Shown: piece after piece, positions 21,104 to 34,801 of the stretch
Numbering within the stretch: position 1 is the stretch's first letter
Layout of the letters: every line of letters begins with the position of its first letter
From: Oreocharis arfaki
Taxonomy: Eukaryota; Chordata; Aves; Passeriformes; Paramythiidae
Assembly: GCA_013398015.1 (NCBI GenBank)
Contig: VZRR01011487.1
Location: forward strand, 62,001 to 126,000
DNA: 64,000 nucleotides
Direction of reading: 5' to 3'
Notes under the pieces: model-generated
Told to the model about the DNA's origin: nothing
Databases searched by the model: none
The model's input: only the letters and a program-made list of their open reading frames with translations
Program-made: the position numbers and the translations under genes

Positions 21104-23660
21104 GGATGGAACCTCTAAAATTATAAACCCTTTCATTTTAAAAGTAAAGTAAAAGCAGAAACTACAAAAAGAAATATGTGTAAGATATTAAAGAACCAAG
21201 AAATACCTAAAATATTAGAGATGTAACAAAAAAAGGCATACTGAGGAAACTTGAGAACATTTGCTCAATCATAATGAGGCTTGGAAAACAAGGAAGACAC
21301 CTCACGTGTCCCCAGGGAGCTGTCACAAGCCCCAGCCTCAGCAACTCAAACAACCAAGTCTATCAGAAGATAAAGACCTTCCAAATGTATTTGTTCTCCA
21401 CATTTAATATTAATCAAAGAGCATTATAAATTTCAAACATCACTCGAGTGTTCTAGCTGTAGGGGAAGAAACACTGGCTTGATAAAAGTAATGCAAAACA
21501 ACATCCATAAAAGTGTAAACCAGTAATAAAATAAAAAGGAGAAATCAGTTGATTAAACAAAGGGTCTTTTGAAGCTGGGGTTTGGTTTCCATCAGCACAG
21601 AAAGAGCTGGGCTGTTGGAAAAATCCACAAAAGATAAAGGATCCCACATGGTGATCCTTGCACTTCTGTTGACTATTTATTTTGGTCCCAGAGTCCAGCA
21701 GCATCTTCCCAAATCACTGCCCACATCAGAGGCTGCCAGCTAATGGGCTAAGCTCAGGGCGGGGGCAATGTGTTCCTAAGAACATTATTAGGCAAAAAAA
21801 TGGAGGCTAACCAAGCAGGCAGGTGAAAGGATGGACGCTAGAGGTGGTAGCGATGCCTGACCTGCACTCAGAGTGCATCAAGTTGCCTTGGCTGACTGGG
21901 TGTTAGAACCCCCTGTGTCTCACACATGACCACCAGGATTTGCTGTTTGTGTGGAATGGGCTCAGGATGACCAAATCTTCAGCTCCAGCACCCATCAGGT
22001 TGCAGCAGCTGTTGCTCACAGCCCCAGTGACAGATGGTGAACAGAGGTCCCAAAAAGGAAAAGGGTTGGTGGTACCACAGCTCCAGCACCACAACCTGCC
22101 CCTTCCTGCCACCACAGCTTTGCTGCTGGTGATGATGTTCAGCATTCTATTTTTTAAAATGTTGCTGTCTTCAGCTATTTTCTGTTGATTCACAGCTTGA
22201 CAAGGAAAATGGAATGCGTCTCACGTTGCAAACACTTCTCCATCACAATCATTTGAGGTAAATTGTGCTATGTCTGGGTACTAACATGACTAATCTCAGC
22301 TGCACTTGTACCCTTGTTTGCCAGGGTTTGGAAACATTTAGCAACGCTAAGCCCAAATAAAAATGTAAGAGCTGGCAATTCTATCACTCTGAATGTATTT
22401 TAGAACTAAGATCCAGTTGCAGAAGGATCCCTTCATTTGTTTCTAACCTTTTAATATTATTGCGAGTGATTTTTTTTTATCAGAGTTCAGAATTTGAGAT
22501 TGACCAAATCCAGAGTTTCCTGGTACTTACATTGGAATATAAGGTGTTACACAGCATCAACACATGGGAAAAAAACTTGGCTTGCCAAATTAAACACTGT
22601 GTGCAGGAATTTTGTGAATGGTTTTTCCTAAATAAGACCTTGTAGAAGTTATTCATAGATTATACTCCAAGTGAGTACATAAAGTATGCTATATTATGGT
22701 TACTCTACCCCATTTTCATAAGTGTTCTGAAGCACTTTGGGAACATGAGAGGCAGGAGGGGGGGATGGGTGGTGAGGTTTCTCTGCTAGTCTGGGGGGCT
22801 TTGATATTGTTTGGGATATTTTTTTCCCCAAATCTACTCACCTGGCTGCCTGACATATCTTATTATTGCTATAAAGACACAGCATCCCACTCCTATCTCA
22901 CCTGGAAAGTAAGAGCCTGTCCCAGAGACCCAGGCTGGTGGAATTGCACTCCACCCAGCACTGGTTTATGGCAGGGTTTATGCTCGCAAATATACCATGC
23001 ACACTGAGGGGAACCTTTTGGACAAGGACAGTATAATTCATTTTGAGAAACATCTTCCTCCTGTTTAAGAGTTAGTATAAATTGAAATTCCTCAAGGGAA
23101 CCAGGCATGATATTTTTCATTTTCTCAGAATCCATAAGGTTTGTTGTTAGATTTATTCCTTTATTATTATTGATTACATAAGGGCTGAGGATGGGGCTCA
23201 GCTAGAATCTAAACTCTCTTTTTTCTTTTTGTTTTTAAGAACAGGTTTCATGTCAGTGCTATTGATTTTCAAAACAAAAAAGGGTAAAACTGAAATTTTT
23301 CAAACAAATTTTGGAGCCAAGAATGCATAGCTCATTCACCTGGGTAATACTTGAACCATAATTCTTTTTTATTCTACTCCACTGACTTTCTGTTTGGAAT
23401 TCCAGTTTATGTCCCCACTCTTGCTTGGTTAAACACCATCTAGTGCCACAGCCAAGAATCACATCTTATATTAGCAGCAAAAAAAAACTAAACAAAAAAT
23501 CAAACACAAAACAAAATACCCAGCCTTATTTCTGTAATACCTGGGAATTCTGAAAAATTCCTAAACTTAATCCTCAAAAAATCCTTAAATTTAACCCCTA
23601 GAGTATCACACAGGTTCAAAACTGAAGCAGAAGATACGGCATGAATGGGACAAAAAGAAA
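21104..23660. other. Unique AT-rich non-coding sequence
   Basis: No gene is supported. There is a G-rich run at about 22756-22772 and an A-rich tract at about 23478-23520 (AAAC and CAAA words). No mobile element is recognised. Confidence 0.55.
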
Positions 23661-23675
23661 TACTTATTTATAAAT

Positions 23676-23712
23676 AATTAATAAATATTATATAAATTAA
23701 TAAATATTATAN
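23676..23712. repeat. AT-only tandem duplication ending at an N
   Basis: AATTAATAAATATTATA occurs at 23676-23692 and 23695-23711 (period 19), and the base directly after it, 23712, is N. The unresolved base at the end of an AT-only repeat suggests the assembly failed to resolve the repeat length. Confidence 0.9.
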
Positions 23713-26700
23713 AATGTTGCAGGATGGTGCTTTGGGAGAGCTTACGGAAGGACACAAACACAGGAGATACAGAATTAAGGAAGTTCTCTCCCTTGCTTAG
23801 GGAGGGGGTAAGAGGCAGCATGTTTAAAATCAGGATTGTTCTCACACCATATACAATCTTTTAATATTCCTTCTACTTAACTCTAGAGATAAATCATCAT
23901 TATCAACAGTCAATAGTTGGCACTACAAAAGATCAGGGACATTATTCTTGCTCAGGACAAGCCCTTGGGAGCTGCCATGCAATCCCTGGCATACAGCTGC
24001 ATTTCAGTGCAGCTTTACACCTCTCCCACCAGTGTGCAGGGCCCTGCTCATTCGTTGGAGGAGCAGGATCTGTGAGACAGCTACGGCTCTGCCTTCAGCA
24101 CTCGGTGATGGAACGACTCTCATCACCCTCCTGATTGAGCTCTTCATCACCGTGTGAGAACACTGAAGTCACAGGCTTTGCATGTCACCCATCACCCAAA
24201 CAGCTCAGTCTTCCTCCTGCTCATAGCATTTTAGCTCTCTCATCCCTGGGCAGTAACAGAAAGCTCCCACATGCACCACTGCCCCTGCTGGGTTACACCT
24301 CGGGGCTGAGCATTCTCTAATCTCTGACAATCGTGGCTGGATGTTGATCACAATGAGTGCGCTGATCTCACTGTAGTTTACATAAGATGAGAACGTGGCC
24401 ATAATATTTATTCAATTAAAGTATTTGGGAAACCTCTGTAGAGTGCACTAGAGCACACAGAGACTCATCTGAGGTCAGCCAGATGCTGCAGCAGTTATGG
24501 CCTTCATTAAGTCAATGAATATTAATGACAAATTAACACAAACTTTAAACAACAAGCAAATTTTCATTTCTAGACTCTTTTAATGAATTGTGCTGTACAT
24601 ATTTTCAAGGTAGCAGGGATCTGACAAGCAATATTTTTCAAACAATTCATTCACTCAATTTCTAGCTATTTTTAACTTCCTAATAGCCAAGAGCCCATTG
24701 ATCCCACCTTTAATTACTGTTCACAGCCACATCTGCTCCTGACAATCAAACAGAAAAAAAATAGTTAAACACTGCAAAGTGATTTCCCACTTACTTTTAA
24801 AACTATTAAACGACCATCTTTTCCTGCATCCCATTTTAAATAGTCCTACAACTGAGAGAGGAAAAAAAACCCACAAAAACTGCTGGATTTATAAAGTAAG
24901 GAGTCAAATTCAGCCCAAATTCTTCTTCCTGCTCCTTGTGACTCCCATCAATCACTTTAAAGCAGTTGTACTGGGTTTCTAACCTGGAATTGTGTTGCTC
25001 AATAAAGCAAAGACAAGTGAGTGCTGGTGGAGAGAGGGGACATTTCAATACTTGGCATGAGCACCTGTACACCTCTCTATCCCCGTTTTCCTTGGAACAA
25101 ATGTCGTTATAATTTCTTCAAAGAATCAATAATGCCCATTGCCAGAGCCCAGCACTGTTTGAGATGCAGATTGCATAGGGAGACCAAAAATTTATTGCAT
25201 TGTAAATGTGGGCAGAAGGTGGTAGGTAAGCTGTAATTAAGGTTTTGCTGATAATAAAAAATAGGGGGAAATAAGCAGACTCCGTAGTCAGTAAGTGCTG
25301 GTGCTGCTGCACAGTCACCCCATTTTGCAGAGAAAACTGCAGTACTAGGTTCTTTTTCTGCACAATTAGCCTAAGGAAGGGTGGTTTACATTTCCAACTC
25401 CCCAAAATGCTGGCATCCTGTCTGCCCTCCCTCAGCTCTTAACATCTCCGGAGCCTTTCCAAATTTCCACTCCCACCATTTAGATCTTACTCTCATTCTT
25501 TGAAAATTGCATTGTACATTCTTAGCCCTTGCTAAGTGCTTTTGTCTGGGAAGCAAAACTTAAGACAGACATTTACCATTACACAGCTGATGCATTTCTT
25601 TATTCTTCCTTGCATCAGACCTAGGAGTGCACAAGCTGGTGGGGAGTGAGGTGTTTAACAGAAATGCAGAAAATCTTCCTGCAAGGGTTTATCTCATGGA
25701 CAGGCAGGAAGTTGGGCTATCCTTCATTACCCCATCTGTCCCTCCACCTGTACCAGCGAAGTTTTATATTGTGGCTGACTCTTTCAAAAGATAGAAACCC
25801 CAAACCTAATACCTATTTTATTTTTCTTTCCCCTCCTTTCACAATTTCCTTGATTTTCAGATTTCTGTCCTTGTCCCAGGGTTGGGATTGCTCACTACTA
25901 ATTATCCAATAAAAATAGAGTTGAAGTATTAAATCTATCCCTAGTTAACCCAATGTCTTTAATAATAAAAGAGATTTTGCACTAGGGATAAATACTGTAT
26001 CTCATTTTCCCATTCTTACAAGTCTCCTGTCACTCCACACTTATTAATACTGCTACTAATATACTGTTCCCAGTCAGCCACTAAAATAGTGTGGTTATTC
26101 CTATTAATTCACCAATAAAATGCAGCTTCACAGCGCGATAAAGAAGGTTTTGTTGCTTATGGGGTTTATTGGCAGCATCCATTTGTCCAGTTTGCCAAGA
26201 GATTTTCCCTATTTTTCTGATAGTATTGCCGAATAAACCTCTGGTATGAAATGTGGTGAGAAGCAGCATCTGATCCCATGCCAGGTGTCACTGGCTTCTC
26301 CCTGGGTATTTGGCAGTGACTGATGGCACAGACAAGTGTCCATCCCTCCAGGTTAAGGGGGAGTGGAGGCTGCAACAACCTCTTCCCAGAAGGAAAAACA
26401 GCTGCTCTGTGGTTAAAATTCAGAATACTTCATTTTCTGAGAGAGAAGAGCACCCTCCAGCAGTAGGAACCACCTGTGCTCTTAAGGGGTGGGAGATCCC
26501 AGCACTAGGAACAGAGACTTCTGTTCATGCCTCAGAATCACAAACACACAATTTAGCTTCTAATTTAGCAACCTCGTGCTAATTTATGAACTTCTCAGTC
26601 CACTCTATGGAAGAAAGAACTGGAGATGACACTTCCCTTGCAAATACAACTATTGGCAATTACCGATGGCCTTGTAATGGGTGTTTGAATTAGAAAAGTC

Positions 26701-28865
26701 CCCTGAAATTCTCCTGTACACCTCCCTGGACAAAGATGCAACACACTTCCCTATGACACACCCAAGATTTTACTAAAGAGACCAGTCAAACTGCTCCAGA
26801 AAAAGAGAAACAAGAAGGATGCTCAAAGTCTTTTCAAAAGCAAAGAATTTATTAGGCAAAGTACTCAAATGGTCAGGTAAAGGCAGGTAGGTACAACTGC
26901 TCAGTCACTCACTCCATTTGGGCAGTATTACATCCACTGATGTTCTTCCCTTTCAGTTTGGTCATACTCCTTGTGAGCCAGTGAGATTTGCTGGGATCCA
27001 ACAGAAAAGGCAAAGAAACAGCAGCAGACAGAGCTGCCAGAGAACCCAGCACAGCATGGGGAAGTCTGGGATCGAACACTACACAGCAAGAATTTAAAAA
27101 ACAGGACAACTCAGCCCATTAAGGAATTGGGCCAGGATTTTTAAACTGGATAATGTTATGGCTTTTGATTCTGAATCCGAACTCATAAGCAGCCAGTGTG
27201 ACTGTGCAACACTGTCCTCTATTGGAAACAGCTCACCAGACCACCTGGAGCACTGCTAGGCATACTCTGCCTCTGCTCATAGGAAAAAGCCCATCGCTTG
27301 TTAGGGCTGAGCATCTGCTGTGATTCTGCTGATGTTGTCTGTGAGGGCTTCTTCAGCATTATGCATCACCCCCAAGTTGTTCCAAAACACTGTTGTGCTT
27401 TGACTTTGCTTTGTGTTTATTTGGTACTGGCAGCAGTAAAAAGGCTTTGCACAAGAGAACCATTGAATTAATACAAGCAGATTTATTGTGCAGGCTTTTT
27501 AATCTTTCTTGTGCACCAAGCTCAAAATCTCTAACACATTTATTAGGAGAAGGGATCCTGACAGAAATGCTGTGAGGTGCCCCATAAATATCTCAGTGCC
27601 TCTGCAGAAGGGGAACCCAGTGACCTTCTGAAAGGGGTGCCATTCGTAACTCCACCTACTTGCAGAGACAGGACCCAGAATATGGCATCGATTTTAGAGC
27701 TACCATCTCTGGAGACTCTGGGAATAAAAAAAGCTTCTTCACAGGTGCTGCAGAAAAAGGATGACAGCTCATGGTGTGCCAGGAGGAGGATAACAGTGCA
27801 GCGGCTGGCAGACACCTGACTCTTGCACCATCCAGCCTTGTTCTGAAGATCTAGAAAATAAAGCAGGGGTTGCTTCAGCATGGAAGAGGTGGGCTCCAAG
27901 GCAGAGCAAAGGGGGTCCAGAAGCACAAATGCTGCCCCATCTGCTTCCATCTCCACCAGAGCTGTACTTAATTGCCTCCCTCCTCCTCAAGGAAAGATAT
28001 TTCCTGACTTCACCACATGGCTTGCCATCCTTCCCTCCATTCATTGTTTTTATAAAACCATATTTTTCTATTTTCAGTCTCTATTGTCTTCTTCAAGGGC
28101 TTTTTCTTTCTATCACAATAGAAGGTTATGGGGAATATTCTAAGACTCTGGCTGGTTTCCCTTTCTGATGGCTGTGGTTTTGATGGGTTGGAAGGGTCAG
28201 GCATTAGTCTGCTGAAACAGCCACAGCCCCTTTCCCAAAGGGCAACTAGCCCAGTCCAAGTGGGTTGTGACATAGAGGAAAAATTACATGACTTCTTTCA
28301 GGGTCTGATTCTACATAAAGGGACATCATCCTGCTGAGGCATGACTTGGCTTCAGGTGATTTCTGTCTAAGAGGGCAGATGCGGTGTGTCATCACGGCTC
28401 TGTCATCTCTTCCCTCTTGATGCCAGTGCTCAGTAAGGATCTCTACAGCAGGGAGAGTTCACACTGCTATTGTGAGGGGCCTTGCAGTCATTAGGCTCCA
28501 AAATTGCTTTCCTTGGTGCACAAGAGACATAAAAAATGGCTAATTTAATAAAATTGTGTTGGTTCACTCAGCCAGAGGAGCAGAGATAATAGCAGCTGAT
28601 TCTGGAAAAAAATTGGAAGTCACTTGGATGTTGTGAGTTCGAAGTTCTGGTAATGGGAACAACAATTCCCAGGTTTCGGCTGGTCCCTGCTTCCTCCTCT
28701 GCATCTGCTGTGCTGATGTACTGTTGTGGAGGGAGGGGAAAACCAGAGTGGAATGGCCCAGGAGGTTGCATTGTAGCTAAAGAACTGTTGCAATGGGGAT
28801 ATTAAACTCTGCACAGGTCCCTGCTATCAGAAATTGGCCTGTGCTAACAGCATTAAAGTCTTCTA
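23713..28865. other. Unique non-coding sequence
   Basis: No gene or repeat family is recognised. The part at about 24500-24760 is unusually rich in ATTAAT, TTAATTA and TCAATGA-type words, as in many conserved vertebrate enhancers. A 137-codon minus-strand frame at 27543-27956 overlaps plus-strand frames and has no family motif. Confidence 0.55.
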
Positions 28866-29040
28866 CACAGAATCGTAGAATCCTTAAGGTTGGAAAAGAC
28901 TTCTTAAATCATGGAGTCCAACCATTAACCTGGCACTGCTGGGTCCTCCACCAAGCCATGACCCTAAGAACCACATCTACATGTTTTTTGAACACTTCCG
29001 GGGATGATGATTCCGCAACTTCCATGGGCAGCCTGTCAAT
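28866..29040 (-). mobile_element. CR1 LINE 3' fragment
   Basis: Two tail units (CACAGAAT, CGTAGAAT) open the copy. They are followed by TTAAGGTTGGAAAAGAC, GAGTCCAACCATTAACC, CACATCTACATG, TTGAACACTTCCGGGGATG and CCATGGGCAGCCTGT. It is the same CR1 group as the copy at 6623 but keeps only the first 175 bp. Non-coding. Confidence 0.92.
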
Positions 29041-32000
29041 CCCAACAGTCAGCAATTCAGGCACCTCAAATCCAACCCTTCACTCTCTTCTCTTCCTGCT
29101 ATAGAGGTGCCAGTCCTAAAGTTAAACAGGACAAACTCCCTGCTCCAGTCCAGCACCAGCTCTTCATTCCACCAGTGAAAGCTTTGCTGTCAGTTTAGTG
29201 AGCACAAGAAGGAGCTCTGACCCTACATGGAGGATTCTACCAGACATGGGACTTGCACAGTAGAGACTGGAATTGCTCCGGCTGTGGGAATTACACAGTT
29301 TAGAGAAGAGGCATATCTGGCAGCAAAAACCATGAGAAGCCCCTCATAGGTCTGCCCTGCTTCAGACCAGGACACACATAGGCAAACATGTTGAATCAAA
29401 AACCACATTACACAAAGCAGTGCCAGCAGTAGAGCAGATTGAATTTTTCCAATGGATGTTACAGATTCATAACCATCATTGTCAACACTGCAATAGCAAT
29501 CAAGGTTAGGTCATCAGCTCCCACATTACCTTAAAGGTGAAATGAAATGCTAAAATAAGAAATTGAAAAGGCCCCTTCCACCTCCTTTTATCTAAGAATA
29601 AATCTGAGTAACTCAGAGAAGCTCACTGCTGAATGAGTGAACAATTTGATCACATAATCTTGTGGATGCAAGATCTTTAATAGATTTTTAAAAAGTCCTC
29701 ACCCGGTGATCTTTAAACAATTTGTACTTATCATGTGTAAATTCATTATTTCCTAAAATGTTTAGCTTTTTAATTAACTTGGATGCACTACTTGCATTCA
29801 ATCTAGATTCAGAATGAAACTGAGTAGTACTGAAGGAAATTTGAGGATGAAAAACACCAGTTTTCTCACTCTATCATTTTGGCTGTATGAGAACAAAGGG
29901 TTTTCCCCTGGTGCCTGCAGCTGCCAAAACCTTCCCACCACCTGTGAGTGCCTCTGCAATGCCAGAGCATGGCCCAACCTGGCTTAACAATGCTTCCCCC
30001 CCATCAGAACATACTCGCAGCTGTGCTGAAGGCATGACCGCTGGGCAAAACATCTGCATGACTGTCCTGGTGCCAGCAGGCAACATATGTACCAGGAAAA
30101 ACAAAAGTTTACAATGCCTGCCTTCCCGTGGCACGGCTATATATGGATTTTCTGGTGTTCGTTAAGTATCCCTCTTCCAACCCACAATTTCTTCTGACAA
30201 ATTTTCCTGGGAATTTTAAGCCCTCCATTTCACTGTCAGGATGCACTTTAAACAGGTTCAAAAGTCACAGGGGAAGAAGAAGCAGATGGGCAGATAGGAA
30301 TCTGAATGTGGTTTTCTCAGTTCTCCCTTTCCTGTGGAATTTTTATAGGTCCAAAGACCATGACAGTTTCCAGGAGAGCCCATTTCAGCTGCTCAGGCAC
30401 CATTCCTGTGCCGGTTCCTAAGGAGAGTACTCAAGTTAAGATTAAGGATATGGGATGTCACAAAAACCCACTGCTCCTCCCTGCAGAGATTCCTTCCTGC
30501 TCCCCTTGGCCAGATCCCTGCATCATGCTGGAGCTCCCTTCTCTTCCCTGGATCTCTCTCCCTTTCCTGCCACCCTCCCCACTCCATTAGGGACCTTGGT
30601 TAGTCCCTGGGGTGCTGTTGGGCAGAAGCCCCCCTTCCTGAATGCTGTTTGTTTTTTAAAGAACTACAACACTCAAAACAAGAACAAAGAAGGCAGACAG
30701 GCAACATCCATCACCGCCAACACCAGGAAAAGTCATGCTGGAGCTGTGGGAAGCACCCACTGACCCCAGCAGCATCCCTTTTATCACCTGATGATTTTGC
30801 AAGAAGGGGCTCTCATGCATCTGATAAGGCACACATAGAATCACAGCTTCTAAATAATGGAAGAAAAAAAACAACCTAAAAAAATCTGCTATGTTTGAAT
30901 CCTTGCAACTTCTTAGCAAAAGAGTCTCAAGTTTCCCAGCTCCCCACCAAGCCCTCGGCAGCTGAACACCTGCACACTCCATCTGTCCCTACCTTCACAG
31001 ATCACCTCCTGCTTCAATCACTCGCCACCAACCTGTCCCTCACTGCTTCCTCCACACTACATGTCTTTCCAGACCAAATGGGACCAAAGCACTCCAGTCT
31101 GCACAGTCTGATTTCAGTCTGCTGCAGAGTGTAACCTTGGAAAAAACAAGCACTTCCCAGCAAATGGCTTCTCTGTGTTCTTCATGGGTTTTCTTATCCA
31201 TAAAAGCTCGTGCTTCAGTTTACTTGGCATTTAGGAGGCCTAGATAAAAACTAAAATTTCTAGTACCAGCAAAAGTTGGAGAGGAGAAGAGGCACCATCA
31301 GTTGTGCCCCTGTAATTCTACGCTTATTAAAAAATACAAGGGTTTGAGACGTCTAGACATGGAAAGGAAGAATTGGGCATAGATGGAAAATATAACCTTT
31401 GATGAGTGACAAGTGAGGTTATACAGATGAATACTAATGAGGCAGCTTTGAATAATTCATACCTGGGGTTCAAGGTAAAATGGTTTAACCTGTTACCTTG
31501 GTAGTTGCGCTGTCTTGCTGGCCTCAGGAATATTATCTCAAAGAACAAGGTCTGAACATAACTCAGGTTTTAGATGTTAATTTGTCCAGATGTATTTTAA
31601 AAAAGAAGAAAAAATAGCACAGCTCACTCACAACTGTCTAAAAATTGCAGCGCAAGCACTGCAGGTTGGATGACTTTCCTCCAACCCCAACCTCCAGCCT
31701 TGATCCGTGCCCACCAGTGCTTGCACCAGCACAACTGATCCTCATTATGCTCCAGAGAAAGCTACAAAATTCTCAAAAGGTGAACAAATTGGAGGAGTTT
31801 TGAACACAATTCTTAATATCAAAAAGGAAAACACATTTAAGGGAAGGTTATCTTCCCAGGGAGAACTCAGTTTTGAAACTGGGAGCAGTTTCAAAATTTG
31901 GGATTGCATTTTATATTGCTTCGTCTTCTGCCTTGCCGAGTCCTTCACTCACTCTAGATTTTGAAATAGACTTACACCTTTCGTCAGAGTCCCAATTAAC

Positions 32001-33412
32001 CAGTCCTCCGAGAGAAAGCCCTCTGTTCCTTCAGGAGGAAACCTGGACAACCACCAAAGTTATTTTTAACTGTACTGTGACATGTTGGGACAAATTCCAC
32101 TTTCATACATAGCCTTTCAAGTGATATAAAAAATGACAACAAGTGATATAAACTGGGAAGAACCAGCCACTGAGGGCATCAGAAAAAACTCCCTCTCACC
32201 AGGCAGGAGAGAAATCCAACATTATAAATTAGCACCATAAATATTATACCCATTTGCAGTGATTTATACATTTATTTTGTCTGAGCCAGGCATTTCTTGC
32301 TTTCTAAGGAGGGAGAAGGATAACCAAAGGATACTCATCCATCCCAGCTGCTGCTGCATGGATCTGGAAATTTCTGCTCGCCTGTAACAATAATGCCAGA
32401 GAGCTCTCCAGGGGGGGTTTATCTGTAGATCACCTCATGCTTGTACAAATGTCAGTAAATTGGAGGTTTGTCCTAAAGGCAAATTTTTCTCATTCAATCT
32501 GGTGCTTCAGTGCTTCTGCTGCACTTGTACATCGGAATTGTAATGAAGCTGCTGTATCAAGAATCTGTAAAACCCAGACACCTTTGTCTATGGTTTCCTT
32601 CTTTTTATTCTTCCTTCCTCCTTGGCAAACTTCACATCACCTTTTACACTTTATCATTGTGCTGCATAATCTCTATCTCTGCAGAATTGCTGGGCTCACT
32701 ACAGCACCTAATACCAAATATGAAATATTGCACTGTGCACCCATGCAAAAGGCCAATTTTCATTAATCAAATATTCAGAAGAGTCAGTGCTCTGTTATAA
32801 TAAAAGCTCAGAAACCAGAGTGTGAGGAAAAACAGATAAGATGAAGTTTCACCCCATGACATGCTGGAAAAGTTCCCACCAGGAAAATCTCAGCACTTCG
32901 TTTCAGAGCAGCCATCAGCTGGCTCCTGGTGCTGATGGATGCTCTGTGCCTCTATTGCAAATAAAGGGCAACAGCAGTGAATACCTCTCTCTCTAGTGAA
33001 TACATCCTCCCTTGCTTCCTTACCTGCTGGCATCAGGCACTCTAGAATCCTGCACAGGAGGTGTTGCAGTACACTTGGAGGTACCAATGCACTGAGGGGA
33101 TGAGCTGTCACAACCACCCACTGCAGAACAGCAGCTTCAAGGTGCAGAAAATGGTGCTTTTGGTTTTGTAAACATAGTTTGATTCCACCTTGTAAGAGCC
33201 AAGGGGGTGAGAAGTAGCTACAAACACCTTCAGAGTCATTGAACCCGATCAGGAGGGGATCTGGAATATCCCCCAGCTGCCAGCCTGGATAAACTGAGTT
33301 GTGCCAAAACCAGCTCTTACATTAATTATTTATTCATTAAATATGTCCACACCCACTGAGGCTCCATGTGCTGCTCACCAAGGGCTGTCACCCCTTCACA
33401 GCCTTACTGTCC

Positions 33413-33458
33413 ACTTCCCAAAAAGAAGTCATTTCCCAAAACAAGTAATTTCCCAAAC
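33413..33458. repeat. Degenerate 17-18-bp tandem repeat, three units
   Basis: TTCCCAAA recurs at 33415, 33433 and 33450, within units of 17 to 18 bp that also share AAG and TAATT/TCATT words. It looks like a small, partly decayed tandem duplication. Confidence 0.75.
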
Positions 33459-34783
33459 TGATGGGTCTAACTGAATTCTAAATTTTAATTCCATTTTAGG
33501 CAATACTGCAGAAAAGTGGACACTGAAAGACTGTCTGACTGGGAGCTTAGCGATAGAACACCATAAATCATGCTGGCAGGTATGTAGTTTCCTTGCCAAG
33601 TAGTGCTTGTGGGAGTAGTTGTTCACTAACAGAGGCACTTGTTGGAGGCCCAGCTCAGTGGGTGCAGTGGCTGTTGATTCCAGTGCAGCATCTCCATCCT
33701 GGGTTTACAGCCTTTTCCCAAGGGATACAGAGGCAGAGGTGAAGGTCTACCACCACCAAAGGTCATTTGGGGACCCAGCAAAGGATTTGGGGGTTGGATC
33801 CTGTATAATAAAAAATATTCCTATTAATAATAATGAATACATAAAATAGTAAATAAATAAATAAAGACAAACGTAACAGACAGCAGTAATATAGAGAGAT
33901 TACTTGCTGTTAATTAAATCTGCAGCAAGCACAATGGCAGGAAAACAATAGGAAATTAATTTATTGTCTATATAGCAAATGAAACTAATGGATGTTTGGG
34001 GCGTTTTTGACAGCAAAGGGAAAAAAACCACATGAAGCAGGAAATTAGACTACTTTTCCAGATTCTACAAGGTCCAATTAGGCAGAACAATTAGCAAATC
34101 TTTCAACAGATAAAAATAGAAGAGCTTGTGGTCACACTAATGGATTTTACCTCACATTCAGGTGCACTAATGGAGTCTTACGCAGGATTTTGCCACACAT
34201 GTCAACGCTATTCCCAACTGGAACAGACTGATGGAGCTCAGTGGAACTGGGACAATTTATACTAGCTCAACTTTAATGCTAAAAACAATGTTTGCTTATG
34301 ATCAGATCCCTTGTGCCAGAAGATGAGCTGGTTTCAAACTTTAAAAAAGATTTTGCATCCCCTTCAGTTGTGAATCAAGAGGAATGTGCAGAAGAGTTTT
34401 CCTTAAAGCTACCAAAGCCTGTGTTAAAACAGGAAGAACCAAGACACTTAACTCTCAATTTAAGGAGTTACTTCCTGAATTTTTTTTTTCCCCAACAATT
34501 AATGGCTAAAAATCCACAAATCCATGTGGGCAAAACTATAGAGGAAAGGGTGGCTTGCTTTAGAGCCACTAAAATACTTGATTTGTACTGTTCGGATTTA
34601 ATCTAAAACACAAAATGCAAGCAGAAATATATCAATGCTGAAATATTTCACAATACCATATAAACAGTGGCTGTGTTGGTCAAGTAAACTTGTAGTTACT
34701 AACTTTCCTAACTGTAAAAGAAAAGGAGCTAAGCAGAAGTAGGCGTGGAAACATTTCAGGAAGCAGCTGAAAAAAATAGTTCA

Positions 34784-34801
34784 TTGCATATTTTGCATAT
34801 T
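34784..34801. promoter_or_regulatory. Tandem TTGCATATT pair, possible POU-factor site
   Basis: Two perfect copies of TTGCATATT lie head to tail and are followed by AATA. TTTGCAT is close to the POU/octamer core, and GCATATTAAT resembles known spaced POU half-sites. The surrounding 120 bp has further TAATTA and ATCAAT words. Binding is inferred from motif likeness only. Confidence 0.25.

Noticed and set aside
28632..28646. GAGTTCGAAGTTC resembling a tRNA B box
   Set aside because: No A box at the right distance and no cloverleaf could be drawn.
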